Positions 58,776 to 64,000 of a stretch of 64,000 bases of DNA are shown here, piece by piece. The stretch is from Amycolatopsis tucumanensis (GTDB lineage Bacteria; Actinomycetota; Actinomycetes; Mycobacteriales; Pseudonocardiaceae). The stretch is taken from assembly GCF_021654135.1 (NCBI RefSeq), contig NZ_JAKGSD010000021.1, positions 1 through 64,000 on the forward strand, read 5' to 3'. The notes beneath the pieces were generated by a model, which was not told the DNA's origin, made no database searches, and worked only from the letters and a program-made list of their open reading frames with translations. The first letter of the stretch is position 1; every line of letters begins with the position of its first letter. Both the position numbers and the translations under genes were made by a program.

Positions 58776-59984
58776 TTACCCGATCGGGTCACGGACAACG
58801 GGACAGGACATGCAACGCGGCCCGCCCCGGCCGGAGCCCAGCTCGGAGCCGGCGATGGCGAGCACCTCGATGCCGGCGTCCGCCAGCCGCGCGTTGGTCT
58901 CCACGTTGCGTTCGTAGCCGACCACCACGCCGGGCGCGAGCGCCAGCGTGTTGTTGCCGTCGTCCCACTGCTCGCGTTCCGCGGTCACCGGGTCCAGCCC
59001 GGTGTCGATCACCCGCAGCTTCTCGATGCCCATCGCCTCGGCCGCCGCGTGCAGGAACGGCTCCGGGCCGTCCACGCGCAGCGAGCCGTCGCCGTCCGGG
59101 CGCAGCGTGAAGGCCACCAGCTCGTCGCGGGCCAGCGGGTACATCACCACGGCGTCCGGCGCGACCATCGTGCAGACGGTGTCCAGGTGCATCGTGGCTC
59201 GGGCCTGTGCGATCGGGACCGCGAGCACGGTGTGGGCGATGTCGTCGGCGAACAGCGAGCGCGCCAGCGACTCCGCGCCTGCGGCCGTGGTGCGCTCGCC
59301 GATGCCGACGGCCAGCACGCCCGGCGCGAGCAGCAGCACGTCGCCACCCTCGACCGGCGCCGAGTGGGCGCCGTACGCGCGCGAGGCGTGGGAGAACCGC
59401 GGGTGGTAGGCGTAGACGAGGTCGAGCAGCGCGGTCTCGCGGCGGCGGGCGGGCATGGCCAGCGACGAGATCGCCACCCGGTCGCCGATCCACACCGACG
59501 AATCGCGGGTGAACAGCAGGTTCGGCAGCGGGTCGACCGCGAAGTCGTGCGGGTGGTGGATCTTGCGCACCAGCGACGCGCCATCGGCGGCGGGCAGCTC
59601 CTCGAATGTCAGCCCGGCCATCAGGACCTCGGCCAGGGTGGCGGCGTCCACACCGGACAGGTGCGAGCGCAGCGCGTCCCCAAGGTCCTCGCCGAGGCGC
59701 CGGTCGTCGACCGCGGCGTGCACCCCGGCGGCGTGCGCGCGCGGATCGGTGAGCGCCTCGCGCAGCACCTCGGCCAGCAGGAGCACCTCGACGCCGCGGC
59801 CGCGGAGCACCTCGGCGAACGCGTCGTGCTCCTCCTGGGCGCGGCCGACCCACGGGATCGAGTCGAACAGCAGCTTGTCGTTGTTGCGCGGGGTGAGCCT
59901 CGTGAGCTCGTTGCCCGGCCGGTGGAGCAGGACGGCGCGCAGCGGCCCGACCTCGCTGTCCACCCTGGGGGTTTTGGTGGTCAC
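58776..59984 (-). CDS. arcA: Arginine deiminase
   Basis: 402 residues from a GTG (TTKTPRVDSEVGPLRAVLLH); a longer frame upstream is not supported. Family motifs are present: LTRLTPRNNDKLLFDSIPWV, NLLFTRDSSVWIGDRVAISS, APVEGGDVLLLAPGVLAVGI, MHLDTVCTMVAPDAVV and the C-terminal GRGGPRCMSCPVVRDPIG with catalytic Cys391. It hydrolyses L-arginine to citrulline and ammonia in the cytoplasm. The arcB and arcC genes of the full pathway are not nearby, so it may serve nitrogen supply, acid tolerance or citrulline formation rather than fermentation. Confidence 0.94.
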   Translation of the reverse strand: MTTKTPRVDSEVGPLRAVLLHRPGNELTRLTPRNNDKLLFDSIPWVGRAQEEHDAFAEVLRGRGVEVLLLAEVLREALTDPRAHAAGVHAAVDDRRLGEDLGDALRSHLSGVDAATLAEVLMAGLTFEELPAADGASLVRKIHHPHDFAVDPLPNLLFTRDSSVWIGDRVAISSLAMPARRRETALLDLVYAYHPRFSHASRAYGAHSAPVEGGDVLLLAPGVLAVGIGERTTAAGAESLARSLFADDIAHTVLAVPIAQARATMHLDTVCTMVAPDAVVMYPLARDELVAFTLRPDGDGSLRVDGPEPFLHAAAEAMGIEKLRVIDTGLDPVTAEREQWDDGNNTLALAPGVVVGYERNVETNARLADAGIEVLAIAGSELGSGRGGPRCMSCPVVRDPIG

Positions 59985-60013
59985 GCGCTGAGCGTAGTGC
60001 GCTGAGTGCCTGT

Positions 60014-60814
60014 TCAGGGCAGCCAGCTGACGTGTCCGCGGAGCAGCGAGTACCCGACGAACGAGACCACGTCGAGCAGGGTGTGCGCGACGATCAGCGG
60101 CACCAGCCGGTTGGTCCGCTGCCACACGCGGCCGAACACCAGTCCCATCACCAGGTTGCCGACGAACCCGCCGAAGCCCTGGTAGAGGTGGTAGGACCCG
60201 CGCAGCACGGCGGCGGCGAACAACGCGGTGTTCTCGCGCCAGGCCAGCTGCCGCAGCCGGGTCAGCAGGTACCCGACCACCAGGACTTCCTCGGCGAAGG
60301 CGTTGCCGAACGCGGACAGCGTCAGCGCGATCGGGCGCCACCACGTGTCGTCCAGCCGGGACGGGACGACGGCGAGGTTGAAGCCGAGCTTCCAGCCGAC
60401 GAAGTACAGCACCAGCCCGGGGATGCCGATCAACGCCGCCGATCCGGCGCCCCAGAGCACGTCCCGGCCGGGGCGGGTGCGGTCCAGGCCCACCTCGGCC
60501 AGCTTCATCCCGCCGCGCCACAGCAGGTACGCGCCGAGCGCGCCCCACCCGACGAGCTGCACCGCGGACAGCAGCTGGGCGAGCAGGTCCAGCAGATCGG
60601 CGGCGCGCTGCGGGACGTTCAGCGCGACCTGCTGGTCGGACAGCGGTTCGGGCTGCAGGAGCGAGTCGATCAGCGACAGCAGGCTGCGCGCGCCGGACAG
60701 GCCGAGCGTGATCGAGAAGACGACGACCAGCTCGATCTTCAGCCGCCGAGCGGTCCCGGCGTCCACGGGTTCGGGCATCGCGGGACGTTCGGGGCGGAGC
60801 CAGGAGCTGAGCAC
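60014..60814 (-). CDS. CPBP-family membrane protein (CAAX protease-like)
   Basis: 266 residues, GTG start. Seven or so membrane segments. The CPBP core is FGNAFAEEVLVVGYLLTRLR with the Glu-Glu pair, then LRGSYHLYQGFGGFVGNLVM and LVPLIVAHTLLDVVSFVGYS, holding the expected His residues. The Arg of the EExxxR motif is not at its usual place (EEVLVVG), a variant common in one actinobacterial subgroup. Family knowledge gives intramembrane metalloproteolysis or membrane-protein protection. The substrate is unknown. It is divergent from the PPOX-type gene. Confidence 0.86.
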   Translation of the reverse strand: MLSSWLRPERPAMPEPVDAGTARRLKIELVVVFSITLGLSGARSLLSLIDSLLQPEPLSDQQVALNVPQRAADLLDLLAQLLSAVQLVGWGALGAYLLWRGGMKLAEVGLDRTRPGRDVLWGAGSAALIGIPGLVLYFVGWKLGFNLAVVPSRLDDTWWRPIALTLSAFGNAFAEEVLVVGYLLTRLRQLAWRENTALFAAAVLRGSYHLYQGFGGFVGNLVMGLVFGRVWQRTNRLVPLIVAHTLLDVVSFVGYSLLRGHVSWLP

Positions 60815-60838
60815 GTCCGCACGCTACCGTCTGGAGAC

Positions 60839-61297
60839 ATGGCCAAGATTGCGACCGCTGACCGCGTCGACCGCGCCGAACTGCTGGAGTTCCTCCGCCC
60901 CCGGCACCGCGCGATCCTGATGACCACCCGCGCCGACGGCACGCCGCAGCTGTCGCCCGTCACCGCCGGGATCGACCCCGAGGGCCGGTTCGTCGTGGCG
61001 ACCTACCCGCAGCGCGCCAAGACCCGCAACGCCCGCCGCGACCCGGCCGTTTCGGCGTGCGTGATCTCCGACGACTGGAACGGGCCGTGGGTGCAGTTCG
61101 ACGGCACGGCCGAGGTGCTGGACGTGCCCGAGGCGGTCGAGCCGCTGGTGGAGTACTTCCGGTCGATCTCGGGCGAGCACCCGGACTGGGACGAGTACCG
61201 CGAGGCGATGGTCAAGCAGAACAAGAGCCTGATCCGCGTGACGATCGAGCGGTGGGGACCGATCGCCACCGGCGGTTTCCCGCCGGAGCTCGGCTAG
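60839..61297 (+). CDS. PPOX-class F420/FMN-dependent protein
   Basis: 152 residues from an ATG with CTGGAG upstream. The split-barrel fold is clear: LLEFLRPRHRAILMTTRADG, TPQLSPVTAGIDPEGRFVVA, YPQRAKTRNARRDPAVSACV and WVQFDGTAEVLDVPEAVEPL. The PPOX-type Rv-like subgroup in actinobacteria mostly uses cofactor F420 or flavin. It probably reduces a small molecule in the cytoplasm, but the substrate is unknown. Its stop overlaps the stop of the convergent DUF2470 gene by three bases. Confidence 0.88.
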   Translation: MAKIATADRVDRAELLEFLRPRHRAILMTTRADGTPQLSPVTAGIDPEGRFVVATYPQRAKTRNARRDPAVSACVISDDWNGPWVQFDGTAEVLDVPEAVEPLVEYFRSISGEHPDWDEYREAMVKQNKSLIRVTIERWGPIATGGFPPELG

Positions 61298-62085
61298 GGC
61301 TGCACGCGCACCTGGTTCCGCGCCAGGAACGGGCAGCCCACCAGGCGCCGCAGCTCGGTGCTGAGCTGGGCGGGGCTGTGCACCGGCTTGGCGAAGGCCA
61401 GGCGCACGTCGTGGTCGCCGTCGCCGGACTCGACCCGCAGCCGCAGCCCGAACTGGTCCAGGCCGAGCGGGCGGATCCGGCCGCCGCGCAGCTCCTCGGG
61501 GATGTGCCGGGCGAGCTGGCCGACGACGTCGGCGTGGTCGGTCTCCAGGTGCCGCAACCAGCCGGACTCGTAGCCGGTGAACGGGTCCGGCGCGGCGGCG
61601 GAGAACAAGTGCGGCCGCAGGGAATGGGTGCCCTCGGCGTCGGCGAGGACGAGCGAGGCCGGCGTGAGCCGCAGCAGGCTCAGGCCGTGGCCGAGGTCCA
61701 GCAGGCGCGGATCGGGCCGCGTCTCGGCGATGGACAGTGCCCTAGCGCGGGCCGACTCCGGGCTGAGGTGCCGCAGCCAGCCGGTGATCCAGAGCAGCCC
61801 GCGGATCGGTTCCCGCAGGTCGACGGGCGCGTGGTCGGCGAGTTCGAACACGACGGCCAGCTCGCCGCGGTCCGCCTCGCGGGTGCGGGTCAGCAGCGGG
61901 TGGTCGTCCGGCAGCAGGACGCTGACGCTGCCGCTCGGGTGGACGTGGTGCAGTTCGGGCACCACGCGGTCGCTGCCGGTCGGGTCGCCCGCGGTCGGCA
62001 GCAGCGCGCCGGGGCCGTTCCGCACGGCGATGGTCTTCGCACGCTCGGCGGGGCTGGGTGCGGGCGGACGTCGGATCTCGGTCAC
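61294..62085 (-). CDS. DUF2470-domain protein under a likely iron box
   Basis: 263 residues from a GTG with GGAGGTGG eight bases upstream. The C-terminal third carries a DUF2470-like helical domain (FTGYESGWLRHLETDHADVV with GQLARHIPEEL and IRPLGLDQFGLRLRVE). The N-terminal part (AERAKTIAVRNGPGALLPTA; LREPIRGLLWITGWLRHL) is a split-barrel-like region. DUF2470 occurs at the end of HugZ-type heme-utilisation proteins and of many actinobacterial iron-regulated proteins. A heme or iron-related role is inferred from the domain and from a 16-of-19 IdeR-like box 19 bases before the start codon. Confidence 0.85.
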   Translation of the reverse strand: MTEIRRPPAPSPAERAKTIAVRNGPGALLPTAGDPTGSDRVVPELHHVHPSGSVSVLLPDDHPLLTRTREADRGELAVVFELADHAPVDLREPIRGLLWITGWLRHLSPESARARALSIAETRPDPRLLDLGHGLSLLRLTPASLVLADAEGTHSLRPHLFSAAAPDPFTGYESGWLRHLETDHADVVGQLARHIPEELRGGRIRPLGLDQFGLRLRVESGDGDHDVRLAFAKPVHSPAQLSTELRRLVGCPFLARNQVRVQP

Positions 62086-62103
62086 TGGGCCACCACCTCC
62101 TAC

Positions 62104-62122
62104 TTAGGTGAGCCTAACCTGA
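62104..62122 (-). promoter_or_regulatory. IdeR/DtxR-like iron box before the DUF2470 gene
   Basis: TTAGGTGAGCCTAACCTGA matches the 19-bp consensus TTAGGTTAGGCTAACCTAA at 16 positions. It begins 19 bases before the DUF2470 start codon, where a bound repressor would cover the promoter. It is also 60 bases before the divergent membrane protein gene and could act on both. Confidence 0.85.
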
Positions 62123-62182
62123 GTGACGGAGGAAGGGAAGTGGATCAGTAACGTTCCCCGTTGCCACTCCGACTGGCGGACC

Positions 62183-63208
62183 GTGGAATTCACCCGGCAG
62201 CGTGTCTACGAGCCGCACCTCGGCGAACCGGCGGCGACCGATCCACTCGAGGTCGAGATCGTCGAGAAGACCCGTGGTCGTCTGATCACGTCGAGCGTGT
62301 TCTACGCCTTCCCGGTCGCACTGGCGGTCCTGTTCCGGCTCACCGGTCCCGCGGTCTGGACGGTGACCGCGGTGTTCACCGCGCTGGCGGCGTTGTCGGT
62401 GTGGACGCTGGCCTGCCGGACCCGGCCGCTGGGCCGGCTGCTCCGGATGCCCGCCGTCGTCCTCACGCCGGGGCCGGGGCACCTGCTGGTGTCGGGCCGG
62501 ACGGTGAGCATCGCGTTGCCCGGGCCGCAGCCGCGCTGGGTCGTCGCGCGGATGCCCCGCTCGAAGCGGCTCCTGCTGGCGCGCGAGCGCCGCGTGTTCA
62601 TGCTCGGGCCGGACGCGCGCGGCCGGCTCGTGTTGCGGGTCCCGGGCAGCATCATCGGGCAGTTCGGCCGCGTGCGGACCGCACCCGCGCCCGGCTCCCG
62701 GGCGCCCGACGAGGTCGCACCGGACGCGGTGGTGATCGCGTTCGTCCGTGAACTCCGGCTCCGGGCGGCGCTCGTGTCCACGGCCTTTCTGGTCGCCGGC
62801 GCGTTCGTGTGGGTGCTCACCGAAGCGGGTGCGGAGGCGTTCGGCTTCCCGCGCCCGAACGGCGTGACGGCCGTGTTCTGCGTGGCTTACGCCTTGCTCG
62901 GGGTCGCCCGGCCGCTGCAGGTGCGGAGCATCGCGCGGGCGGCGCGCACCCAGCCGTGGACCGAACTCGGCGTCACCCTGGACACGCCGGTCGAACCACA
63001 CGCCACGGGCACCGGGAACACGATGGGGCGGGCGACCCTGCCGGACGGGCGGGTCGCGCGGGTCCGGTTCGGCCGCCAGCCGCTCGACCTCCTGGTCAAC
63101 GTGCGCGAGACGCAGCGGCTGTGGGTGCTCGGCGCGCCGGAGCGGGGCCGCAAGCTCGCGGCCGGGGTGCCCGGTCACCCGGTGCTCGGCCAGGTCCGGC
63201 TGGACTGA
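62183..63208 (+). CDS. Membrane protein of unknown function, tandem paralogue 1
   Basis: 341 residues. The GTG at 62183 is chosen because its N terminus (MEFTRQRVYEPHLGEPAATD) aligns with the start of the next gene (MEPTQERVLVHEPRHGEPAA); a GTG at 62123 would add 20 residues. Two N-terminal membrane helices (LITSSVFYAFPVALAVLFRL; VWTVTAVFTALAALSVWTLA) and two more around 215-265 frame a beta-rich middle domain (RMPAVVLTPGPGHLLVSGRT, VRTAPAPGSRAPDE). The C terminus (LPDGRVARVRFGRQPLDLLV) is another beta-rich part. No known family is recognised. It starts next to an iron box, so iron control is possible. Confidence 0.72.
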   Translation: MEFTRQRVYEPHLGEPAATDPLEVEIVEKTRGRLITSSVFYAFPVALAVLFRLTGPAVWTVTAVFTALAALSVWTLACRTRPLGRLLRMPAVVLTPGPGHLLVSGRTVSIALPGPQPRWVVARMPRSKRLLLARERRVFMLGPDARGRLVLRVPGSIIGQFGRVRTAPAPGSRAPDEVAPDAVVIAFVRELRLRAALVSTAFLVAGAFVWVLTEAGAEAFGFPRPNGVTAVFCVAYALLGVARPLQVRSIARAARTQPWTELGVTLDTPVEPHATGTGNTMGRATLPDGRVARVRFGRQPLDLLVNVRETQRLWVLGAPERGRKLAAGVPGHPVLGQVRLD

Positions 63209-63245
63209 CGGGTAACGCCGGTGGCCGCTTGATCGACTCGGAGGT

Positions 63246-64000
63246 GTGGAACCCACCCAGGAGCGCGTCCTCGTCCACGAGCCGCGCCACGGCGAACCGG
63301 CCGCGGCGGACTCGCTCGACGTCGAGATCGTGACCAAGCAGCGCAACCGCCTGATCAACTCGATGGTCGTCTACGTGGTGGCGGGCGCTGCGGTGGTGGC
63401 GCTGGACCCCGGCCCGCTCTCGGCCGGCTTGGCGACGATCCTCGCCGCGGTCACCGTCGCGCAGCTGTGGCTGCTGTTCTTCCGGGTGCTGCCCTGCCGG
63501 AGGCTGCTCGCGCACCCGGTGGTCCTGCTCACCCCCGGCCCCGGGCAGTTGCTGGTGGCCGGGTCGAAGGTCAGCGTCGCGCTGCCCGGTCCCGAGCCGC
63601 GGTGGCTGGTCGTGCGGCTGCCTGCGTCGAAGCGGGTCCTGCTGGCCGGGTTGCGGCGCCTCTACTTCATCGGCCCCGACCCGCGCGGCCGCGTGCTCGT
63701 CGGGTTGCCGGGCGGGATCAACGGCCGGTTCGGTCGCATCCGGACGGCACCCGAGCCGGGCTCGGTGGAATCGGCCGAGCAGCCGCGGCCCATGGTGGCG
63801 GCCCTGCGGGACCCGGTGGTGACCACGTTCCTGCGCGAGGTCCGGCAGCGGTCGTGGGGGATGGCGGGGTCTTTCGTGCTGCTGGCCGCCGGGATCTGGG
63901 CGCTGGGCAACCTCGCCTCCGACCTGCCCGGCACCCGCACGTTCACGATGATCCTCGCGGTCGTCTACGCCGTGACCGGGCTGCTGATGCCGGTCCGCGT
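63246..64000 (+). CDS. Membrane protein of unknown function, tandem paralogue 2, 3' end outside window
   Basis: Open from the GTG at 63246 to the last base, 251 residues visible. It is a clear relative of the preceding protein. The N terminus (MEPTQERVLVHEPRHGEPAA) is followed by VEIVTKQRNRLINSMVVYVV, two membrane helices, and then LLTPGPGQLLVAGSKVSVAL, PEPRWLVVRLPASKRVLLAG and FIGPDPRGRVLVGLPGGING. A second pair of membrane helices begins near the window end (GMAGSFVLLAAGIWALGNLA). The spacer between the genes is 37 bases, so they are probably co-transcribed duplicates. Function unknown. Confidence 0.75.
   Translation, partial: MEPTQERVLVHEPRHGEPAAADSLDVEIVTKQRNRLINSMVVYVVAGAAVVALDPGPLSAGLATILAAVTVAQLWLLFFRVLPCRRLLAHPVVLLTPGPGQLLVAGSKVSVALPGPEPRWLVVRLPASKRVLLAGLRRLYFIGPDPRGRVLVGLPGGINGRFGRIRTAPEPGSVESAEQPRPMVAALRDPVVTTFLREVRQRSWGMAGSFVLLAAGIWALGNLASDLPGTRTFTMILAVVYAVTGLLMPVR

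Overview
The window is very GC-rich DNA with frequent GTG starts, occasional TTG starts and dense coding. Many adjacent genes share the overlaps ATGA, GTGA or TGATG. Gene content points to a high-GC actinobacterium: DtxR/IdeR-type iron boxes, DUF3558 lipoprotein, DUF5926, SigE-family sigma factor, bkdABC, a MctB/MctC-like transporter and an AftB-like GT-C glycosyltransferase. A Pseudonocardiaceae member such as Amycolatopsis is my best guess; this is inference from gene content, not a database match.

Layout. 1-4402: the 3' part of an RHS/YD-repeat polymorphic toxin with a variable C-terminal domain, then an S1-like probable immunity gene and an unrecognised small gene. 4487-6258: NarL-type two-component pair. 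6219-17428: a surface-glycan region. It has a minus-strand chain (double methyltransferase, GT4 glycosyltransferase, coiled-coil protein, two-part glycosyltransferase), two paralogous membrane-anchored proteins with SHOCT-like N termini, and a GT-C membrane glycosyltransferase. 17526-21109: DUF3558 lipoprotein with a small helical partner, then an ABC exporter and its TetR regulator with a palindromic operator. 21158-24735: branched-chain 2-oxoacid dehydrogenase E2/E1beta/E1alpha. 25093-31990: a Liv-type ABC importer operon with an acyl-CoA ligase inserted between the ATPases and the permeases. 32133-36370: M20 peptidase, a degenerate stretch, then a polar amino acid ABC importer. 36443-40103: a TIR-like protein and a large beta-solenoid membrane protein, the most interesting pair in the window. 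40147-42013: Tat-exported phospholipase C-like enzyme, a repeat-bearing spacer and tRNA-Gly(GCC).

42243-45059: ECF sigma factor with a fused zinc finger and membrane tail, a small membrane protein and an Fpg/Nei glycosylase. 45147-52670: a LytS-type kinase, S49 protease, LytTR regulator, small membrane protein, a first sodium/solute symporter, then a MctB/MctC-like pair behind a spacer carrying a 9-bp direct repeat, closed by a strong intrinsic terminator. 52765-58038: rhodanese, DUF4328-like protein, P450, DUF5926, DUF952, and a SigE-family sigma factor with a putative membrane anti-sigma partner. 58097-62122: an iron-linked stretch with ferritin, arginine deiminase, CPBP protein, PPOX-type flavin/F420 protein and a DUF2470 protein. 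Two sites (ferritin and DUF2470) carry good IdeR-like boxes. 62183-64000: two tandem paralogous membrane proteins of unknown function, the second cut by the window end.

No CRISPR array, rRNA, insertion sequence or prophage was seen.
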